From positions 1-64,000 of the forward strand of contig JANXSP010000099.1 in the NCBI GenBank assembly GCA_025356575.1: 64,000 nucleotides of DNA, written 5' to 3'. The notes under the pieces were generated by a model. The model made no database searches. It worked only from the letters and a program-made list of their open reading frames with translations, and was not told where the DNA came from. Of this stretch, positions 33,951 to 41,740 are shown piece by piece. Each line of letters begins with the position of its first letter. The first letter of the stretch is position 1. This DNA is from Novosphingobium sp. (lineage in GTDB: Bacteria > Pseudomonadota > Alphaproteobacteria > Sphingomonadales > Sphingomonadaceae). A program made the translations under genes and the position numbers.

Positions 33951-34751
33951 CTATAGCTCCTTTCGAGGCAGCTTGTCGACCGTGTGCAACGTGTTCGCGG
34001 CAATGGCCGCGACATCCCAGTGCATCGCGTGACCGCCCGGCAGACCCACTCTTACCACGTTCGGGCCGCGCAAAAGCGGGCACGGACTGTCGTCTTCCTC
34101 CAGTCCGTAGATGCACGTAACCGGCACCCAGTCGAGCGACTGAAGAGTGCCGAGCGTGGGCGCGTCAGGCGCCCCGATGTCGAGCATTTCTTGCGGCGAA
34201 ATGCGTAGGTACAACCCCTTTGTGGGGACGATCAGGACAACCCCGGCGATGGCTGTGCGCTGCGCCGGAGGCAGTGCTGCAAGAGCCGCCTGAAGAACAT
34301 CGGCGCCAAGCGAATGGCCGACCAGCACGACCCGGTCGGCTCCGGCGAGCGCTTTGGCGCGGGCAGTCGCTTCTAGGATCAGGCCTGCGACATCGGCCAC
34401 CGAACGCTGCTTGCGGAAAAATCCGAGCGAATTGATCGCCACCACTGGCACCCCGCGATCGGCAAATCGCTTCGCGAGCATCCCGCCCAGCGCGACCTTG
34501 AACCCGACGTCACCCGAGACGTAGACGATTGCAACGCGCGCACTCTTCGGCCCGGTCACGGCGGCCGCGGGCACGTCGGTAAAGACGTCGGTGTCCCAGT
34601 ATCCGGCCCAGGCCAGGCCGCCTACGCCCAAGCCGATAGTGGTGCCCACGGTAACGCCCAGGACCCTGAGCCAGCGAAAAAGCGGTCGCGTGATCTTGCG
34701 TCTTTCGAATTGCCAAGCTCGTCTTACGGCGCACGGCGCGGCAATTGGCAA
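33951..34751 (-). CDS. VirJ/AcvB-like periplasmic alpha/beta hydrolase
   Basis: This protein of up to 266 residues has an N-terminal membrane anchor (about 26-50) and a VirJ domain: YVSGDVGF, VPVVAINSLGFF, nucleophile Ser147 in GHSLGADVL, the pair CIYGLEEDDSPCPLL, and LPGGHAMHWD with the catalytic His. In Agrobacterium AcvB is a lysyl-phosphatidylglycerol hydrolase encoded with the MprF homologue LpiA. The same pairing here, in one operon with mprF, supports that function. The frame starts at TTG 34751; the true start is uncertain. Confidence 0.88.
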   Translation of the reverse strand: MPIAAPCAVRRAWQFERRKITRPLFRWLRVLGVTVGTTIGLGVGGLAWAGYWDTDVFTDVPAAAVTGPKSARVAIVYVSGDVGFKVALGGMLAKRFADRGVPVVAINSLGFFRKQRSVADVAGLILEATARAKALAGADRVVLVGHSLGADVLQAALAALPPAQRTAIAGVVLIVPTKGLYLRISPQEMLDIGAPDAPTLGTLQSLDWVPVTCIYGLEEDDSPCPLLRGPNVVRVGLPGGHAMHWDVAAIAANTLHTVDKLPRKEL

Positions 34752-34823
34752 CTCGATTTGTCTCTCAGGCCCGCCGTGCGCGGAAAAACCGCCGAAAGAG
34801 TCGTTGTTTCTGAAAGCGGCGCC

Positions 34824-35372
34824 TTATGGCTTCGCCGGCGCTGCGATCTGGACAATGGCCTCGGCGCTGAATTCGGCGCGGTAACCATCCTCGCCGACCT
34901 TGCCGATGAGATCCTCGCGCAAAGGCGCTTCGGGATAGACCGCAACGATGTAGTCGCCGGCCGAAGGATTGAGCCGCAAAGGCTTGATCTGCTCCTGGTA
35001 AACCTTGCTGTTCCAGAACGCGCGCGCATTGGCCATGCAGGGAAAACGGACGATCAGGTTGACGTAGCCCGCGGGCGCGTTGCCCTCGAAGATTTCCTGC
35101 GGCCCGGCAAGATTGACGTAGTAGCCGCCAAGCTGGCGGTAGAGTCCGCTGTCGGCGATCGCCTTGCCGTAAACCATCATCCGGGCACGATCGAGCGTGG
35201 GGCCCGAGATCACCATCACCACCGGCTGGTCGCAGGTGGAGCCTCCCGGCGGCCCGGCGCGCGGCGCCTCGAGCGGGACTTGCGGGGTGGAGCTGCGATC
35301 GGGAACGATCGGGGGCGTGGTGGCCCCTGCGGCGGCGCCCGCGGCAGCCAGGACAAGCAACGAAGCCATCAT
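34824..35372 (-). CDS. DUF1330 domain protein with signal peptide
   Basis: This 182-residue protein has a short hydrophobic N-terminus (MMASLLVLAAAGAAAG) and a Pro-rich linker, then a DUF1330-like dimeric alpha-beta barrel: RARMMVYGKAIADSGLYRQLGGYYV, followed by GNAPAGYVNLIVRFPCMANARAFWNSKVYQEQIKPLR in two stretches. GAGGG lies 6 nt before the first ATG. It is 19 bp after the lipocalin-like gene, so it probably is the last gene of the amidase/hydrolase operon. An exported DUF1330 protein is unusual and may bind or isomerise the substrate in the periplasm. Confidence 0.78.
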   Translation of the reverse strand: MMASLLVLAAAGAAAGATTPPIVPDRSSTPQVPLEAPRAGPPGGSTCDQPVVMVISGPTLDRARMMVYGKAIADSGLYRQLGGYYVNLAGPQEIFEGNAPAGYVNLIVRFPCMANARAFWNSKVYQEQIKPLRLNPSAGDYIVAVYPEAPLREDLIGKVGEDGYRAEFSAEAIVQIAAPAKP

Positions 35373-35391
35373 GATTCACCCTCTTGTTCGA

Positions 35392-35850
35392 TCATTTCGC
35401 GACCCTGCGCTCGTCGCAAAGTGTGCGTTTCCACGGTCCCCCGTCGCGGTACCATTCCCATGTCCGGGCACGGCTCCGGTGGTCGGGCGCGATTGTGATC
35501 ATCTCGGTGTAATAGGCGCCGGGCACGTCGCGGCGGTCAAGCCGCAACATTACGATATCGTCGCCGGTCTGCCAGCCGTGCCCGGCAAACCGATCGGTCT
35601 CCCACACCAGCCGATCGCCGTGGAGCGCACCGCCGAATTCATACGTCGCGGTTCGCCCATCGTCCCACGTCAGCGCGTTGTGCTGGATATAGTGCCACGG
35701 TCCGGTGTCTGGAAACTCGCACCATGTCGCCACCTTGTGGGCGTCGAGCAGCACGCCCGCGCGATCGAGGTGCCGGTACCACCCGTCCCAGTGCCCTTCG
35801 TGGAGCAGCATCGCGGGCATTGCCGCCGCCAGCGCCTCGCGGTTGGTCAT
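35392..35850 (-). CDS. DUF3598/lipocalin-like protein 1
   Basis: This 152-residue protein with the HEGHWDGWYRHLD start resembles DUF3598/lipocalin-like proteins, in which a HEG-x-W-x-G strand opens a beta barrel. It is clearly related to the 184-residue protein at 41177-41731: both have HEG-x-W-x-G near residue 17 and R-x-RTW-x-W near the end. Its ATG overlaps the aldehyde dehydrogenase stop (ATGA). A ligand-binding or isomerising role is inferred; no catalytic residues are evident. Confidence 0.7.
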   Translation of the reverse strand: MTNREALAAAMPAMLLHEGHWDGWYRHLDRAGVLLDAHKVATWCEFPDTGPWHYIQHNALTWDDGRTATYEFGGALHGDRLVWETDRFAGHGWQTGDDIVMLRLDRRDVPGAYYTEMITIAPDHRSRARTWEWYRDGGPWKRTLCDERRVAK

Positions 35851-37286
35851 CGCCCGCCCGGGCCGGCATGCGCGTCTTCGGCATAGGCGGCGAGCGGCAG
35901 CGGGGTGCCGGTCTGCCGGATCAGGGCCTGGCGCCGCAGGAACCGCAGCAGACCCTCGTCGCCCATCCGCGAGGGACCAAGACCGGATGCTTTTTGCGAG
36001 GAATTGGTGGCATCCCAGACCATCGAGGTGAGCGCGCCGTCGTTGATCGACACCGCGCCTACTTCAAGCCGCGCGGCAACGGCTTCCGCCTCCTCTACGC
36101 TCGCGGCGAAGACCGCGGCGGAGAGCCCATATGGACTTGCGTTAGCGAGCGCGATCGCCTCCTCGATGCTATCGAACACGGTCACGGGTAATACCGCGGC
36201 AAACGTCTCGTCGGCCATCACCGCCATGGCGGGCGTGACGTCGACGAGCACGGTCGGGCGCAGGTATTTTCCGCCGTCCAGGGTTTCCACCTGCCCCCCC
36301 GAAAGTATGCGCGCTCCGCCGGCGACCGCGGCATCGATCTGTGCCGCGACCTTGTCTGCCTGCGGGGCGAAAATGAACGGCCCGATCTCGCCCGCGCCGA
36401 TATCAGGATGATTAAGCCGCACACCGCGCGCCGCGGCGACCAGTTCGGCCAGGAACGGTTCGGCGATGGCGCGCGCGACATAAATTCGCTCGATCGACTG
36501 ACACGCCTGACCGCTTGCCACGACGCTGGCCCGCAGCGCGGTGCGCGCCGCGGCGACCGGGTCGGCGCTGGCAAGGACGATCAGCGGATCCTTGCCGCCA
36601 AGCTCGAGGTTGGCCGGGATCAGCGCGCGCGCCGCCGCCTCGGCGACCTTGCGCCCGGTCTGGGTCGAGCCGGTAAAGCAGATGTAATCGACCGCGGCGA
36701 TCAGCGCCTGGCCGGTTTGCGCGCCGCCCTCGACATAAGCCATCACCGCGGCCAGTTCGGGCACTTCCGCCAGTGCGGCGCGCAGCGGCGCGACACAGCG
36801 GGGGGTCACCTCGCTCGGCTTGATCAGCGCGGCGCACCCCGCCATCAGCGCGGGCAACGCGTCGATATGGCTGAGGATCACCGGGAAATTCCACGGCGCG
36901 ATCGCCCCGAACAGAGTATAGGGCAAAAACCGCGTGCGCAGCTCGATCCCGGGTGTGGCCGATGGCGATGGCCCTTCGTCCAACCCGGCAAAAATCTGCG
37001 GTGCGCGGCTGGCCCAGCGGCGGATGCTGGCGGGCAGGCTGGCGACTTCGACCCGCGCGATTGCCCCGCGCCCGGTATCGATCATCAACGCGGCGGTGAT
37101 CGCAGCGGCGTGGCGCTCTACCGCAGCGGCGAATTTCTCGAACACCGCGGCGCGCCCTTCGACCCCGAGTGCAGCCCACGCGGGCTGAGCGGCGCGGAGG
37201 CGCGCGGCTTCGGCGCTGACTGCGGCAGGATTGGCGGGCGCAATCTCGTAATCGAAATCGCCGGTGCGCGGGTTGCGGACTTTCAT
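35847..37286 (-). CDS. NAD(P)-dependent aldehyde dehydrogenase
   Basis: This 479-residue protein has the ALDH signature set: PWNFPVILSH, LIKPSEVTP, GSTQTGRKV, the general base Glu in LELGGKDPL and the nucleophile Cys in SGQACQSIERIYV. It oxidises an aldehyde to acid (or acyl-CoA if coupled). The ATG at 37286 overlaps the deacetylase-fold gene stop (ATGA). In this operon it may finish oxidation of an aldehyde released by ring cleavage; the substrate is unknown. Confidence 0.93.
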   Translation of the reverse strand: MKVRNPRTGDFDYEIAPANPAAVSAEAARLRAAQPAWAALGVEGRAAVFEKFAAAVERHAAAITAALMIDTGRGAIARVEVASLPASIRRWASRAPQIFAGLDEGPSPSATPGIELRTRFLPYTLFGAIAPWNFPVILSHIDALPALMAGCAALIKPSEVTPRCVAPLRAALAEVPELAAVMAYVEGGAQTGQALIAAVDYICFTGSTQTGRKVAEAAARALIPANLELGGKDPLIVLASADPVAAARTALRASVVASGQACQSIERIYVARAIAEPFLAELVAAARGVRLNHPDIGAGEIGPFIFAPQADKVAAQIDAAVAGGARILSGGQVETLDGGKYLRPTVLVDVTPAMAVMADETFAAVLPVTVFDSIEEAIALANASPYGLSAAVFAASVEEAEAVAARLEVGAVSINDGALTSMVWDATNSSQKASGLGPSRMGDEGLLRFLRRQALIRQTGTPLPLAAYAEDAHAGPGGR

Positions 37287-38197
37287 TGCTGTGCGCTCCA
37301 CGCCGCGATGATTTCTCCTCCGGGGGCGAACCACGCCTCCGAACGCGCGGTGAGCTGCGCGAGCAGCGCCTCGACCGCGCCGATGCGGTAAGGCAGCCCC
37401 ATGATGTACGGGGTCAGGTGGATCGGCAGCATCCGCCCGCCGCCGCTCTCTGCTGCCTCACGCGCAAGCCAGTCGAACGCATCGGCCATGCTCTGCGCCC
37501 AGCTGTCCGCCGATTGCTGCTGGACCGCGATGATCTGCCGGTCGGACAATTCGTGGTTGAGCGGCAGGTCGATCAGGCCGTTGGTGAAGCGATACGGCAG
37601 CTCGTCGTTGACCCAGTCGGCGCACCAGGTCAGCCCGTGTTCCTTGAGCAGGTCGAGCGTCCGCCAGCTCTGCGACCGCGCGATCGACAGCCACCCGGTC
37701 GGCTTGACCCCGCTCGCCGCCTCCAGCCGCGCCAGCGCCGAGGCGATCAGCACGCGCTCGTCGGCCTCGGGCAGCGAGCTGTCGATGGTCCCGTTCATGT
37801 CGGTCGAATGCGCGACGATTTCGTGGCCATCGGCGAGGATCGCGGCGATCAGCTCGGGATAACGCTCGGCCACCGCGGCGTTGGTAGCAAAGCTGACGCG
37901 CACTCCCGCGGCCTTGAACGCATCGAGGAAACGCCACGCGCCGACCCGGTTGCCATAATCGCGCGCGGTGTAGTGGCGATAATCGGGATACGCGGTCTGC
38001 ATGTGTCCAGGCGCGCGGAACGGGCTGTCGACGGGCGTTATCGGAAACCATTCGAGGCTGACGCAGATCCACACCGCCACCGCGCCCGAAGGCCAGCGGA
38101 CCGGCGCGCGGTCCTTCAGCGCAGACCACGGGTACAGCGCGTGGTCGTAGCCTTCGGCGCGGCGGGGATATTCGAGGTAGGCGGGATCGAGCGTCAT
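37283..38197 (-). CDS. PuuE-like polysaccharide-deacetylase-fold hydrolase 2
   Basis: This 304-residue NodB-fold protein has SLEWF (47-51) in place of TFDDG, HEIVAHSTDMNG (125 onward) for the His motif, and HLTPYIMGLPYRIGA near the end. These mark the PuuE/cyclic-imide hydrolase branch, not true sugar deacetylases. The ATG overlaps the preceding gene stop (ATGA). It is encoded directly beside a second, diverged copy, so the two may act together or on different ring substrates. Confidence 0.87.
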   Translation of the reverse strand: MTLDPAYLEYPRRAEGYDHALYPWSALKDRAPVRWPSGAVAVWICVSLEWFPITPVDSPFRAPGHMQTAYPDYRHYTARDYGNRVGAWRFLDAFKAAGVRVSFATNAAVAERYPELIAAILADGHEIVAHSTDMNGTIDSSLPEADERVLIASALARLEAASGVKPTGWLSIARSQSWRTLDLLKEHGLTWCADWVNDELPYRFTNGLIDLPLNHELSDRQIIAVQQQSADSWAQSMADAFDWLAREAAESGGGRMLPIHLTPYIMGLPYRIGAVEALLAQLTARSEAWFAPGGEIIAAWSAQQ

Positions 38198-39072
38198 CGC
38201 TGCGCCCGCCATGCATCGACGATCTCGCCCGCGCGCGCGATCCAGGCGCGGCCATCGCCCGCGATATGCCGCAACGCTTCCTCGAACGGGCCGATGCGGT
38301 GCGGCTGGCCGATCAGGTAGGCGTGCAACGGGATGCACATGACCGTGCCCGATGTCGCGCCCTCCTTTGCCAGCCGCTCGAACTGGCGGACCAGCGTGTC
38401 GGCGTATTCGCGCCCGCTCATGTTGTAGACGAAGAACCCGTAATGGTCGTTGACCTCGAGGCTGTAGGGGATCGACGCCAAACGCCCCGACGCAACGTTG
38501 ACCACCTGCACCTGATCGTCGTGATAGAGGTCGCAGGTATAGTCGAGGCCCATGTCGGCGATCAGGTCGAGCGTGCGCGGGGTGTGGGTCAGCGCGGGGG
38601 CGAGCCAGCCGCGGATCGTCTGCCCGGTCGCCTCGCGCACCGTGCGGATCGAATCGGCGATGATGCTGCGCTCCTGCGCCTCGTCCATCCCGTAGGCGTA
38701 GCGGGTGTTGTAAATGCCGTGGCTGAAGAACTCCCATCCGCGCGCGTTGGCGTCGGCGACGACCTGTGGGTGGTGCTGGCACAGCGCCACCGACAGGCTG
38801 ACCGAGCCGGGAAAGCCGTGCTTCGACATGACCTCGGCCATGCGCCAGTGCGAGACGCGGTTCGAATGATCGCGGTGGGCGTAGCCCACGACATCGGGAT
38901 GCGGCCGCGCCCACGCCTTGCGCTGCGGGTGCACGGGCGGGTCGATCTCGTAATATTCGAGGTTGGGCGCGACCCACACCGCCACGGTCTTGCCGCCCGG
39001 CCAGACGACCTTGGAACGGCCGCGATAGGGGGCATAGTCGTACAGGAGCGGGTCGCCGCTGCCCGGCTGCAT
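38194..39072 (-). CDS. PuuE-like polysaccharide-deacetylase-fold hydrolase 3
   Basis: This 292-residue protein has NLEYY (37-41) at the first metal-motif position, FFSHGIYNTRY (115 onward), a conserved HT-x-RTLDLIADMGLDYTCDLYHDDQ run (split here), and PLHAYLIGQPHRIG near the end. It belongs to the same PuuE/imidase-like branch. The ATG at 39072 overlaps the isochorismatase stop (TGATG). The length matches imidases of about 293 residues. It would open a cyclic imide or amide before the isochorismatase-type amidase acts. Confidence 0.87.
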   Translation of the reverse strand: MQPGSGDPLLYDYAPYRGRSKVVWPGGKTVAVWVAPNLEYYEIDPPVHPQRKAWARPHPDVVGYAHRDHSNRVSHWRMAEVMSKHGFPGSVSLSVALCQHHPQVVADANARGWEFFSHGIYNTRYAYGMDEAQERSIIADSIRTVREATGQTIRGWLAPALTHTPRTLDLIADMGLDYTCDLYHDDQVQVVNVASGRLASIPYSLEVNDHYGFFVYNMSGREYADTLVRQFERLAKEGATSGTVMCIPLHAYLIGQPHRIGPFEEALRHIAGDGRAWIARAGEIVDAWRAQR

Positions 39073-39731
39073 CACCGCGCGCCAAACCAGTCGATCACCG
39101 CCGAGACCGGCTCGACATCCGCATATTTGAGCTGGAGGTCGGTGAGGTTGGCGAAGTGGTAGCTCTCGTGCTTGTCGGCGGTGGTCTCGATCGGCACGAT
39201 CGTGCGGTAGCCGCGCGACAGCGCGTCGACCGCGGTGGCGCGCACGCAGCCCGAGGTGCTGCCGCCGGTGACGACGACGGTATCGACCTTGTGCCAGACG
39301 AGGTAGCTGGCCAGCGGGGTTTCGAAAAACGCGCTCGGCATCCGCTTGGTGTACTGAAGATCGCCCGGCGCAATCCGGCAACGCGGGTCGTAGGCGTGGC
39401 GCTCGCTGCCGTATTTGATGTTCTGGAGGCTGTCGGGGGTATCGGTGCGCGTGCCCCAGACCCCGGCATCGCCCGCGTCATCGGCATAGCCGACGCGGCT
39501 CCACACGACGGGCATCCCGGCACCGCGCGCGAGATCGCTGATCGCGTTGACCCATTCGATCTGGCGCGGATCGGTTTCGTAGGCGGTCGCGAACAGGTCG
39601 GTGCGGGTGTAGGCCTGCTGAAAATCGACGTTGACGATGGCCAGCTTGGTACCGAAGCCGAACTTGCGCCGGGCGGGATTAGCCATCACCTCTTCGAACA
39701 ATTGCCGCGCCGTCTTGCCGTCGCTGACCAT
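39072..39731 (-). CDS. Isochorismatase-family amidohydrolase (N-carbamoylsarcosine amidase-like)
   Basis: This 219-residue cysteine hydrolase has the triad Asp36 (VNVDFQQ), Lys129 (YTKRMPSAF) and Cys162 (GGSTSGCVRATA). The family includes N-carbamoylsarcosine amidase, maleamate amidohydrolase and ureidoacrylate hydrolase, all splitting amides of small acids. AAAGG 7 nt upstream favours ATG 39731 over upstream starts. It heads the minus-strand operon and has the double operator in its promoter. A half-amide produced by the adjacent PuuE-like enzymes is a reasonable substrate. Confidence 0.9.
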   Translation of the reverse strand: MVSDGKTARQLFEEVMANPARRKFGFGTKLAIVNVDFQQAYTRTDLFATAYETDPRQIEWVNAISDLARGAGMPVVWSRVGYADDAGDAGVWGTRTDTPDSLQNIKYGSERHAYDPRCRIAPGDLQYTKRMPSAFFETPLASYLVWHKVDTVVVTGGSTSGCVRATAVDALSRGYRTIVPIETTADKHESYHFANLTDLQLKYADVEPVSAVIDWFGAR

Positions 39732-39798
39732 TTGCGTGCCTTTCACGCCTGTCTCCATCAGAATTCGCGTTTTTTCGACCATAAAGCGAGATAAGGGC

Positions 39799-39827
39799 TT
39801 GTCGAGACAAATTTGTCCGGACAAATT
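39799..39827. promoter_or_regulatory. Double operator between divergent operons
   Basis: A perfect 18-bp palindrome AATTTGTCCGGACAAATT (39810-39827) is preceded by the degenerate copy TTGTCGAGACAA (39799-39810). Centres are 14 bp apart. The perfect copy ends 6 bp before the hydrolase ATG, a position that blocks transcription initiation or early elongation. It probably controls both divergent operons. Confidence 0.85.
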
Positions 39828-39833
39828 GAGCGC

Positions 39834-41180
39834 ATGATCACACGTCATTTCATTACGATTCCCGGCTCCGGTTCGGTCCCGCCGCGGCGCGTTCACTTTC
39901 GCCGCTGCGGAAACGGTCCGGCGCTGCTGATGGTCCATCAAAGCCCGCGCAGTTCAGCCGAATACGAACGCCTGATGCAGGAATGGGGCGCGTATTTCAC
40001 CTGCATCGCGCCCGACACGCCCGGGTTCGGCCAGTCCGATGCTCTCCCCGGGCACCCCGAGATTGCCGAGTTCGCCGACGCAGCCGCGGAGTTTCTCACC
40101 GCACTCGGGATCGAACGCTGCGCCGCGTACGGGTTCCACTCGGGCGGGATCATCCTGGTCACCGCGATGGCCCGCCACGCACCGCGGTTCTCGTGCCTTG
40201 CGGTCGGCGGCTACGCAATCTGGACGCCGGAAGAGATGCGCATCTTCGGCGAATCGTATCTCCCTGCGTTTGAACCCTCGGGCTACGGCGAACACCTCAC
40301 CTGGTTGTGGAACCGGATGCTCGAGCAGAGCTGGTATTTCCCGTGGTTCGATACGCGCGACGCGGCGCGGCTGTCCGGGGCGCACGCCGATCTCGTCCGC
40401 GTCGATGCCGCGGTGATGGAAATGCTCGATGCCGGCGCGGCGTATCGGGCAGGTTATGGCGCGGTCTTGCGCGCCTCGCGCGATATCCCGCCTGCCGACG
40501 CGGTAACCCCGCCGGTGCTGATCACGGCGTACGACGGCGATCCGCTTCAGGCCCACATCCACCGCCTGGGCGCGATGCCCGCGGCGTGGAGCGCGCACAA
40601 AGTCTCTGACCCTGCCCGACAGGAGGCCGACAGCCTGGCGTTCCTGCGCGTGCATGCGGGCGACATTTGTCCCGCGCTTGCCGAGGACCTCGACGAAGGG
40701 TTCATCGCGGTTGGCGAAGGTCTGGTTCACTGGCGCGGCGCGCGCGGGGCGGCGAGGCTGGCACTCCACATGCCCGGCGGAGAGCTGGCTGAGCCGCGCG
40801 CGGATGAGATCGCGATCGACGTGCCGGGCCACGGGTTGTCGTCGCCGCAGCCCGATATCGCCGCCGCGATCGAGGCGGCACGCGCCGCGCTCGGCGCTCT
40901 CGAGACCGTCTGGCCCGCCGCGCCTGCGGGCGAACCCGCGCAGCTTTACCCCGATCTCACCCCCGATCGCGCGGGCGGGCACTTGACCCGCGCGTGGAGC
41001 GCGGTGCGCGCTGCGGTGATCTTCGATCCGTGGTACGCGGCGGGCAAGGACAACGCCAAGGCTATCGACCCTGCCGCGCTCGCCCCCAATGCCCTTGCGC
41101 CGCGTGCCCGCGCGCTGCTCCGCGCCGGAACCGCCGCGCGGACCTACCACGACCTGCTCGCATCAAAGGACCGTGCATGA
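39834..41180 (+). CDS. Alpha/beta hydrolase with C-terminal extension
   Basis: This 448-residue protein has an alpha/beta-hydrolase domain (about 1-275): LLMVHQSPRSS, DTPGFGQSD, and the nucleophile Ser103 in GFHSGG. A second, less recognisable domain runs from about 276 and contains GLVHWRGARG and DVPGHGLSS, perhaps a degenerate second hydrolase domain. It may cleave an ester, lactone or C-C bond. ATG 39834 follows the operator closely. The frame could open at 39813, but that would translate the operator, so 39834 is preferred. First gene of a seven-gene operon. Confidence 0.85.
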   Translation: MITRHFITIPGSGSVPPRRVHFRRCGNGPALLMVHQSPRSSAEYERLMQEWGAYFTCIAPDTPGFGQSDALPGHPEIAEFADAAAEFLTALGIERCAAYGFHSGGIILVTAMARHAPRFSCLAVGGYAIWTPEEMRIFGESYLPAFEPSGYGEHLTWLWNRMLEQSWYFPWFDTRDAARLSGAHADLVRVDAAVMEMLDAGAAYRAGYGAVLRASRDIPPADAVTPPVLITAYDGDPLQAHIHRLGAMPAAWSAHKVSDPARQEADSLAFLRVHAGDICPALAEDLDEGFIAVGEGLVHWRGARGAARLALHMPGGELAEPRADEIAIDVPGHGLSSPQPDIAAAIEAARAALGALETVWPAAPAGEPAQLYPDLTPDRAGGHLTRAWSAVRAAVIFDPWYAAGKDNAKAIDPAALAPNALAPRARALLRAGTAARTYHDLLASKDRA

Positions 41181-41731
41181 CCGATATCCGTACTGCCATG
41201 CCGCTGCTCGCCCGCCACGAAGGCGTGTGGGACGGCGTCTACACCTACTTCAACGCCGCCAACGAAAAGGTCGACGAGCACGCCAGCCGCTTGTTGTGCC
41301 GGATGCCCGAGGATGGCCCTCACCCCTATCACCAGACCAATCATTACCGGTGGGCCGACGGCAAGACCGAAATCCGCGACTTTCCGGCCGAGTTCCGCGA
41401 CAACCGCATCTGGTGGGACAACGAGCTTATCCAGGGCTGGGCCGCCGAAGTCCCGCTCGACACGCTGAACCGCACCATGATGCTGTACTGGCAGCGCACG
41501 GGCGATCCGCTGCTGTATCTCTACGAGCAGATCCAGATTTCCGACGATGGCCAAAATCGTTGCCGTACCTGGCACTGGATCCGCAAAGGCATGCTCGAGA
41601 CGCGCACCGCGATCCAGGAACGCTTCGTGACCAAGGACTGGCGCAAGATCGAGGCCGAGATGATCGCTGCCGAAGCCGCGGGGACGCGCGTGCAATTCGG
41701 CGGCGGCTCGGGCTTCGGCGGAGCAACCTAA
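41177..41731 (+). CDS. DUF3598/lipocalin-like protein 2
   Basis: This 184-residue paralogue of the protein at 35392-35850 has ARHEGVWDGVYTYF, PHPYHQTNHYRW, and a RTWHWIRKG segment. The C-terminal Gly-rich tail GGGSGFGGAT is an addition. AAAGGA lies 6 nt before the ATG, which overlaps the hydrolase stop (ATGA). The presence of a copy in each divergent operon suggests a common job, such as binding or isomerising an intermediate, but no catalytic site is evident. Confidence 0.72.
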   Translation: MTDIRTAMPLLARHEGVWDGVYTYFNAANEKVDEHASRLLCRMPEDGPHPYHQTNHYRWADGKTEIRDFPAEFRDNRIWWDNELIQGWAAEVPLDTLNRTMMLYWQRTGDPLLYLYEQIQISDDGQNRCRTWHWIRKGMLETRTAIQERFVTKDWRKIEAEMIAAEAAGTRVQFGGGSGFGGAT

Positions 41732-41740
41732 GCCAAAGCG

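Noticed and set aside
26635-39072. The three NodB-fold proteins as cell-wall polysaccharide deacetylases
   Set aside because: The TFDDG metal motif is replaced and no signal peptides are present.
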